From JADLGL01 sp963667605 (GTDB taxonomy: Bacteria; Pseudomonadota; Alphaproteobacteria; Rhizobiales; Kaistiaceae): a stretch of DNA of 64,000 nt. A program made the translations under genes and the position numbers. The stretch is taken from the NCBI GenBank assembly GCA_963667605.2, contig CAXXUZ010000002.1, positions 310,001-374,000 on the forward strand. Reading direction: 5' to 3'. A model generated the notes under the pieces. It had not been told where the DNA came from, made no database searches, and saw nothing but the letters and a program-made list of their open reading frames with translations. Of the stretch, positions 44,609-52,505 are shown in pieces (position 1 is the stretch's first letter; each line of letters opens with the position of its first letter).

Positions 44609-45109
44609 CTATGGCCGATCCACGAAGATCCCGTACATGACCCGAAAATCGGCAGGGTGCACAAAATCGCCTTGCCAAAGGCCGATGCCCTCGGCCTTGG
44701 CGGCATCCTCGGCCGCCACATAGTCCTCGGTCTCGTCGCGCTTGGCCAGCGCAAAACCGGCGCGTACCAGCGCTTCGTTGATGTTCACACCATCGACGAA
44801 GCAGATGCCGAGGATGCGGCCATAGCCGTCTGGCACGGCCACAGGCTGGCACGTGACGTCAGCGACCGAGGCGATCGTCTGAAGGGCGCGAACCGCGGCG
44901 GCGTAGCAGTCCCACAGCTGGCCATCGATGACGCAGGTCTGCGGCCGCTCAACCGACTCGATGCCGTACAACATCATGCTAGTGTCGCCGACGCGTAGAC
45001 CGTCGGAGTCGACAACGGTCGCCATGCCAGCAATCAGCTCGCCGTCCTGAGCCTCGGCCGCGCCGGCGGAGACCGTTAGCGCCGCCAGAACTCCGATCAC
45101 CTTCCGCAT
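44609..45109 (-). CDS. Secreted SNase-fold protein, unit C
   Basis: 166 residues from ATG 45109 (GAGAG upstream); the open frame further upstream overlaps the cytochrome gene. Signal peptide ends at about GAAEA. The domain MMLYGIESVERPQTCVIDGQ, LWDCYAAAVRALQTI, GYGRILGICFVDGVNINEAL, EGIGLWQGDFVHPADFR is strikingly like the C-terminal domain at 33471. The R35-equivalent of nuclease is Met, while GR of the third catalytic position remains. Last gene of the dehydrogenase-pentapeptide-cytochrome-SNase operon, 50 bp after the cytochrome. Confidence 0.85.
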   Translation of the reverse strand: MRKVIGVLAALTVSAGAAEAQDGELIAGMATVVDSDGLRVGDTSMMLYGIESVERPQTCVIDGQLWDCYAAAVRALQTIASVADVTCQPVAVPDGYGRILGICFVDGVNINEALVRAGFALAKRDETEDYVAAEDAAKAEGIGLWQGDFVHPADFRVMYGIFVDRP

Positions 45110-45159
45110 TCCAACTCTCTCCCGGCCCGGGGTACAGGGTGCTTGTCCTCGCCGGCCTC

Positions 45160-45771
45160 CTAGGGGGCTGGCGTAGCGTAGAAGGCGCAGCGGGAGTTGC
45201 CTTCGCCGAAATAGAACTCGCACTCTTCAAAGGTGATCTCACCGCGTCCTTTGACGTAGTTCTCTAGGTAATAGGCGAGATCATCGAGCTCCTCTGCATT
45301 GAAGCGTGCGTTGCCCCGCAGGGGCTGCAGGTCGCCCAATTCGGCGCCCGTCACGCCATAGCACTCGGTGCTGGTACGGCGGTACGCGTCGCGCCAGAAA
45401 TACGGCATCGGGGTCCCCGGTCGGCCGCACGAGACGGTGAGGCGGATGGCATCCAGTGGCAGAAGAGACTCGCGCAGCGATGGACCCTCCGGATTGGGGC
45501 CCTCGCGCACGCCGTTTGCCGCCCAACCGTGGCAAGGGCGGCATCCGCCTTCCTTGTAAACCGCCAGCCCGGCAAGCAATCTTGCCGGGTCGGCCTCTTC
45601 AGTCCCACCTTCTGCGTCGGCGGCTGGGGTCGCCGGGACGGCTGCTTCGTCCGCGTGCGCCAGCTGCCCAAACACGATGGCGTTCGACACCGCCGAGAAG
45701 CCGAGCACCAGCGCGAGGGCAGCGGTGCCTAGGACGAGAATGCGTCCCATGGATTTACGTGCAGCCTGCAT
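45160..45771 (-). CDS. Cysteine-rich cytochrome c, unit C
   Basis: 203 residues from ATG 45771. An N-terminal hydrophobic export segment (ILVLGTAALALVLGFSAV) is followed by an acidic Ala/Glu-rich spacer, and heme motif CRPCH begins at residue 77. Shared with the unit A cytochrome: CGRPGTPMPYF (Met ligand), TECYGVTGAELGDLQPLRGN and the C-terminal FEECEFYFGEGNSRCAFY with paired cysteines. Expected to take electrons from the unit C dehydrogenase. It lies 89 bp after the pentapeptide gene in the same operon. Confidence 0.9.
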   Translation of the reverse strand: MQAARKSMGRILVLGTAALALVLGFSAVSNAIVFGQLAHADEAAVPATPAADAEGGTEEADPARLLAGLAVYKEGGCRPCHGWAANGVREGPNPEGPSLRESLLPLDAIRLTVSCGRPGTPMPYFWRDAYRRTSTECYGVTGAELGDLQPLRGNARFNAEELDDLAYYLENYVKGRGEITFEECEFYFGEGNSRCAFYATPAP

Positions 45772-45859
45772 GGTAATTTTTCCCTTGTTGCGGCCGGTAT
45801 TGTTACCCGCCCGGCGCAATGAGCTCAAGCAAGTGGTGGGTTGCGCGGGACGCGCTCGC

Positions 45860-47371
45860 TCATTGGCCGATATTGCCATCGGGCATCACCGTGCCGGTCA
45901 AGATGGCACCGGTGAGGTCCATGCCGCTGATCCGGGCGCGCAGGAGCCGCGCATCGGTCAAGTCGGCGTTGACGAAGATGGCATCGGATAGGTCGGCCTC
46001 GAGGAAGTCCGTGCGTATCGCGGTCACCTCGCTGAGATCCACACCGCGCAGCCGCGACCGATAGAAAGACACATCGGTCACATCGGCGCCGACAAGTACT
46101 GCGCGCTGCAGGTCGACCTCGACCAGGGCGGTGCCGATAAGGATAGCGTCGCTGAGATCGGCGCCGGCTAGATTGGCACCGACGCCGTTGGAATCTTGCC
46201 AGAGAACACCCACCATTGTGGCGCTGGTGAACCGAGCGTTCAGGAAAACCATGCGATCGAGGACAGCACCGGAGAAATCAGCCGCCGCGGCGTCGGTTTG
46301 ATAGAGAAGCGCGCCGGTAAGGTCGGCCTCTACTAGGCTGGCGCGCTTGAGATCGGCAAGGTTGAGATTCGCTCCCGCTAGGTTTGCTCCGTCGAGTCTG
46401 GCGCCGCCGAGCAGCGCCCGGTGGAGCGTGGCTCCTGAGAGATCGGCGCCACTCAGATCGGCGCCGGCGAGGTCGCGCCGCTTCAAATTGGCGCCGGAGA
46501 GATCGCAACCGGGGCAGTCGATGGACGCGCCGACGAGGAACGCCGCCATCGGATCGGCGGGCACCGGCGCGTCGGCCACAACGGTTTCCTCGGCGGCGAC
46601 GTCGCCACCATGGATGGGGTTGCCCGACGCGTCCGCCGCATAGATCTCCATTCGGGCTGTGCTTTCGTAATACCCCGCCCGCACCAGTCCGTTAGCAGGA
46701 TCGATTTGGGTCTGGCCAGGGCGACGCAACAGGCGGGACTGCGTTGTGAGCACCAGGCCATCGTCGCTCAGCTTTCGGCAGTCTTGCTTGATCAGAGAAT
46801 TGCCGACCGGCGTTTCGCCTTCCGCAGCGGGCATGTCCAAGCACTCCCAGCCGTCCGCGCCATAGATCGCGTGAAGAAACACGGGCAGCGAATAAGCGGA
46901 GCGGCGGGTGCGGTCGGAGACCCTGTCGTCGGTGACGGCCCGGATTCCGCGGAGAATGCCGGCGGCATCGAACAGGGCTGAGGCCAGGATCGGGAAGTTG
47001 CCGATCTTGGTGCCCTGGAGGAATTCAGCGATTAGTAGGTCCCTACGGGCCAGGGCGAGAAAGTGGAGTTCGTCATCGTAACGGAACTGGACTTCGTGCA
47101 GCCCGGTTTCTTCGGGCGCGCATCGAGCGAATTGGTCGAACCCGGTGATCGGTAAAGACGGCGGCCCGCCATCGGTGCCGCACGCAAATTCCTGGAAACT
47201 CGTCGTCGGTTGCGCACTGACCGGCGCACCGATCACAAGATCGCGGATGGTGAGGCGAGCGGTGCCGAGATCCAGGGCTGATGCTGCCGATATAAATGCC
47301 GTTGCGCCGGCCACGACAATGGTGGCCACCGAAGAACGCCATCGCCTTCCGAGGACTTGCACCACGTTCAC
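45860..47371 (-). CDS. Secreted pentapeptide-repeat protein with conserved N-terminal domain, unit C
   Basis: 503 residues with signal peptide (VATIVVAGATAFISAASA). N-terminal domain: IRDLVIGAPVSAQPTTSF, FACGTDGGPPSLPITGFDQF, TGLHEVQFRYDDELHFLA. SIDCPGCDLSGANLKRRDL opens about 220 residues of pentapeptide repeats, ending LTGTVMPDGNIGQ, which is the same TxMPDG cap as the short proteins. Between the domain and the repeats is an extra Ala/Asp-rich insert (VAAEETVVADAPVPADPM). Second gene of the unit C operon. Confidence 0.9.
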   Translation of the reverse strand: MNVVQVLGRRWRSSVATIVVAGATAFISAASALDLGTARLTIRDLVIGAPVSAQPTTSFQEFACGTDGGPPSLPITGFDQFARCAPEETGLHEVQFRYDDELHFLALARRDLLIAEFLQGTKIGNFPILASALFDAAGILRGIRAVTDDRVSDRTRRSAYSLPVFLHAIYGADGWECLDMPAAEGETPVGNSLIKQDCRKLSDDGLVLTTQSRLLRRPGQTQIDPANGLVRAGYYESTARMEIYAADASGNPIHGGDVAAEETVVADAPVPADPMAAFLVGASIDCPGCDLSGANLKRRDLAGADLSGADLSGATLHRALLGGARLDGANLAGANLNLADLKRASLVEADLTGALLYQTDAAAADFSGAVLDRMVFLNARFTSATMVGVLWQDSNGVGANLAGADLSDAILIGTALVEVDLQRAVLVGADVTDVSFYRSRLRGVDLSEVTAIRTDFLEADLSDAIFVNADLTDARLLRARISGMDLTGAILTGTVMPDGNIGQ

Positions 47372-47390
47372 CGCGGGCCTTCACAAAAGG

Positions 47391-47423
47391 GACCGGCGCG
47401 GCCCTTGCGTGGCCGCGCCGGTC
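47391..47423 (-). terminator. Perfect intercistronic hairpin after the unit C dehydrogenase gene
   Basis: A 13-bp perfect stem GACCGGCGCGGCC / GGCCGCGCCGGTC with a 7-base loop, followed on the coding strand by CCTTTTG. It lies between the dehydrogenase stop and the pentapeptide start. Partial terminator or attenuator that would keep dehydrogenase mRNA in excess. Confidence 0.75.
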
Positions 47424-47439
47424 GTCCATGTCTCTGCGC

Positions 47440-49149
47440 CTAGAGCGCGAAGAAGTACAACGTCCAGGTGCGCTGGAAGTTCGCTACCGAGACGGCGTTG
47501 GGATCGTCGCCGCGCCCGGGATACCCGCCGCCTGAGAAGAGCGCGTTGATATTGCTCGTTCCCACCGGCACGGCGATATACTGCTTTCCGTTCACCGAGT
47601 AGCTGATCGGAGGTGCCTCAATCGGCGATCCGAGGTTCACGGTCCACAGGACTTCGAGCGTCTCGTCACCCATGGCGAAGAACTCGCCGTCGACCGAAGA
47701 TGAGAAAACAATGCCTCCCGCAGTCGACAGCGTGCCGCCATACTGAGCGAAGGAGGTCTCCAGTTTCGCGGCGACCTCGCCGGCCTGATCCATCGCAACC
47801 ACGGCGCCCGTCGTGCGCTCGCTTGGTCCCCCTTCCTCGCCGGTCAGCCAGCAGCCCTCAATTGACGCACCGTAGGTCCAACCGGTGCGTTGGCTGTAGC
47901 TGGTTGGCTCGTGGTTCACGCCACCCTGGATGTTCGGGCAGAACACCGGAGCAGCACCTTCGCCAGCGAATGCGCCTAGGGCGTATGTCTGAATGCCGCC
48001 CGCGGCCAGATCCGGGTTGTACTCGATCGGCATGCCGGTCTTCGGATCAATCCCCGCGGTCCAGGTAACCTCGTTCACATACTGCACTGCGTTCAGGAAC
48101 TGACCGTCCGAGGCGGCTAAGACGTAGGTGAAGCCATTGCGGCCGAAATGGCCGATGCGCTTCTCGCCATCGACTGAATAAAGCTGGTGGCTTCCGACCT
48201 CGTCATAGTCCCACTGCTCGTTTGGCGTGTACTGGAAGTACCACTCCAGATTGCCGCTGTCGGCGTTAATGACGACCAGGCTCGAGCTGTAGAGGTTGTC
48301 GCCCGCACGAAGCGTCGGATCACCGAACGGCGTCGGGTTGGCGGTGCCCCAGTAGATCAAGTTGGTGTCGGGATCGTATGTTCCAGTCGTCCAGAGGCCG
48401 GACGCGCCGGTCAGGTAGGCGTCATTCTCGGCCGGCCAAGTATCGCCGCCGGGTTCGCCGGGTGCCGGGACGGTCCAGAACGTCCACAGCAGCGACCCGT
48501 CTTCGGCGCTGCGCGCCTCCATTCGGCCGCGCATCGGAGCGTCGCCAGCTGGTCCCATGATGATCTTGCCGTCAATGGCGAGCGGCGCCAGCGTGAAATA
48601 CTCTTCTGGATTTATCTGGGTAGGCTCTTCCCAAAGAACCTCACCGGTGACAGCGTCGGTCGCTACCAGGAAGCCGTCACGGGTCAGGGTGTAGACGGTA
48701 TTCCCCAGCAGCGCGGCGCCGCGGTTGTTCACAATACCGCCGATTTCGGGGTCGGTGTCCGGATCCATGATCCAGTTGATGTAACCCCGATTTCCAGACG
48801 TCACGTCAATGCGATACAGGGCGCCGGCGCCGTCGGTCATGTACATGATGCCGTTGTCGACTAGCGGTGTGGCGTGCAGGCCGCCACCGAGACCGCCTAT
48901 TGGACGGGGAATGAGCGGGACGGCGAATGCCAACCTGAGATCGCCGATATTACTAGTGTTGATCTCGTCGAGCGGTGAATACCGGTTGCCGTCATATGTA
49001 CGGTTGTTGGTGAGCCAGTTCCCAGGCTCGGGATTGACCAGCCGTTCATAGGTTACATCCGCTGCCGAAGCGGTGCTTGCGGCCGAAAAAATAGTTCCGG
49101 CAAATAACGCCAGCCCAAACGCAGTCTTTCCGTAGCGATACGATTTCAT
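47440..49149 (-). CDS. PQQ-dependent alcohol dehydrogenase, unit C
   Basis: 569 residues from ATG 49149, signal peptide ending STASA; an open frame 37 codons longer has no export signal at its start. NWLTNNRTYDGNRYSPLDEI starts the propeller. Active site NEQWDYDEVGSHQLY has D314-Y315-D316. GPAGDAPMRGRM places Asp at the Glu ligand, and GGIVNNRGAALLG lacks the Cys-Cys ring. The end (GDDPNAVSVANFQRTWTLYF) differs from units A and B. First gene of the operon dehydrogenase-pentapeptide-cytochrome-SNase. Substrate probably an alcohol or aldehyde, not further definable. Confidence 0.93.
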   Translation of the reverse strand: MKSYRYGKTAFGLALFAGTIFSAASTASAADVTYERLVNPEPGNWLTNNRTYDGNRYSPLDEINTSNIGDLRLAFAVPLIPRPIGGLGGGLHATPLVDNGIMYMTDGAGALYRIDVTSGNRGYINWIMDPDTDPEIGGIVNNRGAALLGNTVYTLTRDGFLVATDAVTGEVLWEEPTQINPEEYFTLAPLAIDGKIIMGPAGDAPMRGRMEARSAEDGSLLWTFWTVPAPGEPGGDTWPAENDAYLTGASGLWTTGTYDPDTNLIYWGTANPTPFGDPTLRAGDNLYSSSLVVINADSGNLEWYFQYTPNEQWDYDEVGSHQLYSVDGEKRIGHFGRNGFTYVLAASDGQFLNAVQYVNEVTWTAGIDPKTGMPIEYNPDLAAGGIQTYALGAFAGEGAAPVFCPNIQGGVNHEPTSYSQRTGWTYGASIEGCWLTGEEGGPSERTTGAVVAMDQAGEVAAKLETSFAQYGGTLSTAGGIVFSSSVDGEFFAMGDETLEVLWTVNLGSPIEAPPISYSVNGKQYIAVPVGTSNINALFSGGGYPGRGDDPNAVSVANFQRTWTLYFFAL

Positions 49150-49539
49150 TGATCTGTCACTCCCTTGTGCTGAACCGCCGAGGGTCATTTCGACCCGCGA
49201 GCGCTGGTCATTGTTCATTCCTACCTGCTGCTGGCAAACGGTAGCATCCCAGTTCTCCATTGCCCAGAAGGTTTTGGGTCCGCACAGTCACACACTGCAA
49301 CCCGCGGGGAATGCAACCAGTGACGGTTGTGTACTCGGAACGCCAAGCTCCTTCCTCTGGCTTCCGCCTATATGATGGTCCAACGTCCAACGTCCGCCGT
49401 TCAAGAAGGGGAGTAACCGCCGCGATCCGATGTGCCGCGGGGCGGTTGCGCGCTACACCGGATTGAATCGAGGTAGAGCAGCCTTCGGTGTCTCAATGAA
49501 GTACGGCAGGTTGGCCGCAACGTACAAAGGAGGCGTCAG
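49150..49539. other. Divergent intergenic region
   Basis: Should hold promoters for the leftward unit C operon and the rightward pentapeptide gene. An AAAGGAGG ribosome site precedes 49540. No other feature recognised. Confidence 0.45.
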
Positions 49540-49962
49540 ATGAGGCGGCTTCTATTTGGACTGGCGTTCGCCGCGCTGCTCGGGGTTGCGCCCTCTCTAG
49601 CGTTTGATCGGGGCGACTTGAATCGTGTCCTCGGAGCTATTTTCGACAATGGTAACCCGATGAACGACAAGGATGTCCAGTGCCGCGGCTGCGACCTTCG
49701 CGAAGCGGACCTCAGCCACTCAGAAATGCGATCCGCTGACTTATTCGAGGCAGATCTGACAGGTGCGGACCTCACCGGCGTGGACCTTTGGAATGGGGAT
49801 CTGAGATACGCAAACCTTACCAACGCCAATCTGAGTTACGCCGATCTGACCGGCGTCAATCTAACCGGCGCAATCTTGACTGACGCGGACCTAACCGGGG
49901 TACGATTTTGTAACACTACGATGCCCAACGGCCGTGATAGAAGCGATGGTTGCATGGGATAG
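49540..49962 (+). CDS. Short secreted pentapeptide-repeat protein 2
   Basis: 140 residues, strong AAAGGAGG site. Signal peptide LLFGLAFAALLGVAPSLAF, then LNRVLGAIFDNG, DVQCRGCDLREADLSHSEM, about 14 pentapeptides (ADLTGADLTGVDLWNGDLRY) and the cap FCNTTMPNGRDRSDGCMG. Organised like the gene at 43226. The two short genes lie roughly on either side of the unit C operon. Confidence 0.9.
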   Translation: MRRLLFGLAFAALLGVAPSLAFDRGDLNRVLGAIFDNGNPMNDKDVQCRGCDLREADLSHSEMRSADLFEADLTGADLTGVDLWNGDLRYANLTNANLSYADLTGVNLTGAILTDADLTGVRFCNTTMPNGRDRSDGCMG

Positions 49963-50327
49963 TTCCCGCTTCGCGTGATGCCGCTGAATCCCACCCAAAT
50001 TCATGACGTTAGGTCATGGTTGGGCGTGATACTTGCCGGGGAGCCAAATGCGCGCCCGCCGCTGCCGATCTCGATATGGGCTCGCGGTCGAAGCAATCGG
50101 TGCGCCAGCTCTGGTGCGCGCTGAGACGCAATATCTTGTCGTCCTCAGCAGGAGCTAATCCCATCTGTTGGCGCTTTGATAGCCGGGTAAGAGTGCGTCC
50201 AGATGGTCAGGCGACGCCGAAAGGATCGGTCAAAGGCTGCGAGCAGCATCAGCTTGTTGGCGAAGCGGCGGCGGCCGACCTATCTCTCGAGAACATCGAG
50301 CCGAAATCGAAATAAGGGAACAAATTC
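49963..50327. other. Intergenic stretch, nothing recognised
   Basis: 365 bp. A weak AAGGGA precedes the TTG/ATG region of the ABC exporter gene. Open frames show no motif. Confidence 0.4.
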
Positions 50328-52154
50328 TTGGATGGTGATAACCGCGGCCTGACCGCTCAAGCGGCGGATGTCCAAAAGCCGAGCGGAGCTCCATCCGTCG
50401 AGCAAGGATCGCCCCGGCCGGTTCGCTCAAAGGCTCGCCTTCGCGATGTCTGGCCGCACATCCGCGATCATCGCGGGGTCCTCGTCCTCATTGCTGTGGT
50501 TTCGCTGATCGCCAGTGGGCTCGCGCTGGTGCAGCCGCTAATCCTCCAGACGCTGATCAACAATGTCGGGATCGATGTTTCGATCACGTCCGCCGTCACG
50601 CTACTGATCGGGGTCACGATCGGCACTGCCTTCTTCGGCGCCGTGCAGTCCTACCTGCTGCGCCGCACGGCCGAGGGAGTTGTTCTGGGAACGCGGCGAA
50701 CGCTGGTTTGGCACCTCTTTCATCTGCCGATCGTCGAGTTCGACCGCCGCCGCATTGGCGATTTGATCTCGCGCGTCGGAGCCGACACGACGTTGTTCCG
50801 GTCGGTGATCACGTCCGGCCTGTTCGACATTGTGTCCTCGGTGCTGATGTTCTTCGGTGCGATGGCGCTGATGGCGACGATCGACGTCGCCCTCTTGGCG
50901 ATTACGCTTGCTGCGATCACGATCGGAACCGCTGCCGTTCTTGGGCTCGGTATGGCGATGCGCCGCGCGAGCCGGCGGGCACAGGATAGCGTCGGCGATA
51001 TGACTGCGGCGGTCGAACGCGTGCTGGGCGCGATCCGATCGGTTCGTGCTGCCGGAGCCACCGAACGGGAAAGCGAGCGGGTCGGCGAGGAGGCGACCAA
51101 AGTCTATCGGCACGGCGTGCGGATGGCCGCCCTGGGCGCTTTCGTGCAGCCGATCATGTCGATCTCGATCCAGGGTACTTTTGTCATCGTACTTGGAGTT
51201 GGCGGTTACCGGGTCGTGACTGGTGTGATGGAGGTTGGCGATTTGATCGCGTTCTTGCTCTACCTCTTCGTGCTGGTGCGACCCCTTGGTTCGGCGATTG
51301 GCGCTTATACGACGATCCAGACCGGACTGGCTGCCCTCGATCGGATGCAAGAGGTGCTGGCGCTGCCCTCAGAGACCGCCGACGAAGAGGGCTTGAATGA
51401 GCCGGCGAGGCTGAAGAGGTCGTCGGGGCCGATCCTCGCCTTCGAGCGGGTCAGCTTTGCCTATGAAGATGGTCCGCCGGTGCTTGACGATGTGAGCTTC
51501 GAGGTCGAGCGAGGCTCGCGGACGGCGATCGTTGGCCCATCTGGTGCCGGCAAGTCTTCGATCCTCGCCTTGATCGAGCGCTTCTACGATCCGGTATCGG
51601 GCAGTATCTTTGTGGACGGCAGCGATGTTCGGACGCTTCGGCGGTCCGATCTTCGCAGTCGCATCGGCTATGTCGAGCAGGAGGCGCCGGTCCTCGCCGG
51701 CTCGTTGGCCGCCAATCTTCGCCTCGCGGTCCCTGATGCCTCCGATGAAATGCTTCGGGCGGTCCTAGATGAGGTTGGATTGTCGTCATTGACCGAGCGG
51801 TCTGGTGCTGGCCTTGATCTTCAGGTCGGCGATGGCGGGGTGCTTCTGTCCGGTGGCCAGAGGCAGCGCTTGGCTTGGGCGCGCACGTTTCTTGCGGGCG
51901 CCGAGATTCTCCTTCTGGACGAACCGACATCGAGCGTTGATTCACGGACCGAGGCGGCATTGCAGAACGTGCTGCGGCGGGCCGGTCGTGATCGCACGGT
52001 TCTGGTCGTTGCGCATCGATTGGCGACCGTGGCCGATTCGGACAAGATCATCGTTCTGGACGCCGGCCAGGTGGTAGCGACCGGAACCCATCAGGAGCTG
52101 CTGGAGCGATCGCCGCTCTATCACGAACTTGCCCAGCATCAGTTGTTTGCCTGA
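50328..52154 (+). CDS. ABC exporter half-transporter (permease fused to ATPase)
   Basis: 608 residues. Six-helix membrane domain (for example VLVLIAVVSLIASGLALVQP; SVLMFFGAMALMATIDVALL) up to about residue 330, then an ATPase domain with Walker A VGPSGAGKSSIL, Q loop, signature LSGGQRQRLAWAR, Walker B ILLLDEPTSSVD and His in VVAHRLATV. MsbA/multidrug-exporter type, works as a homodimer in the inner membrane. An N-terminal ~45-residue cytoplasmic extension precedes the first helix. Substrate unknown; possibly a lipid, given the inositol gene downstream, but 350 bp separate them. Confidence 0.93.
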   Translation: MDGDNRGLTAQAADVQKPSGAPSVEQGSPRPVRSKARLRDVWPHIRDHRGVLVLIAVVSLIASGLALVQPLILQTLINNVGIDVSITSAVTLLIGVTIGTAFFGAVQSYLLRRTAEGVVLGTRRTLVWHLFHLPIVEFDRRRIGDLISRVGADTTLFRSVITSGLFDIVSSVLMFFGAMALMATIDVALLAITLAAITIGTAAVLGLGMAMRRASRRAQDSVGDMTAAVERVLGAIRSVRAAGATERESERVGEEATKVYRHGVRMAALGAFVQPIMSISIQGTFVIVLGVGGYRVVTGVMEVGDLIAFLLYLFVLVRPLGSAIGAYTTIQTGLAALDRMQEVLALPSETADEEGLNEPARLKRSSGPILAFERVSFAYEDGPPVLDDVSFEVERGSRTAIVGPSGAGKSSILALIERFYDPVSGSIFVDGSDVRTLRRSDLRSRIGYVEQEAPVLAGSLAANLRLAVPDASDEMLRAVLDEVGLSSLTERSGAGLDLQVGDGGVLLSGGQRQRLAWARTFLAGAEILLLDEPTSSVDSRTEAALQNVLRRAGRDRTVLVVAHRLATVADSDKIIVLDAGQVVATGTHQELLERSPLYHELAQHQLFA

Positions 52155-52505
52155 TCGGGCTTGTCCCAACGCTGACGGCATCACGACCAAACCATCCGAC
52201 CGCTCGCATCATTGGGCTATCGCCCCCCGCCCGAGGCCATTCCAGCCGAGCCGGGCCAGCTTCACGCTCGGCCACGAACTAACTTTCCGCCAGTACGACT
52301 TTGATGGCGCGGGTCAGTCGTGGTATCCACCGCTGACGTGGTTGAACTCGCCGGCATGATGGTCAAGCACCACGGGCGAGAACCACTTTCGGGCGGCTGG
52401 TAACAATAGCGTTTTGCGGGAGCTGCGCTAGTGCTCGGCAACGCATCCGGTTGGATGCGTTCGCGCCGCCATCGCGTTTTGGGACAATATTAGCGAGGTG
52501 TTTGG
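52155..52505. other. Intergenic region
   Basis: 350 bp with no recognisable gene. GAGG about 9 bases before 52506 is the ribosome site of the inositol-phosphate synthase gene. Confidence 0.4.

Noticed and set aside
31186..49149. Assigning the three quinoproteins as methanol dehydrogenases (xoxF or mxaF)
   Set aside because: They share only the DYD signature; the vicinal cysteines, partner genes and C-termini differ, so a gene symbol would overstate the evidence.
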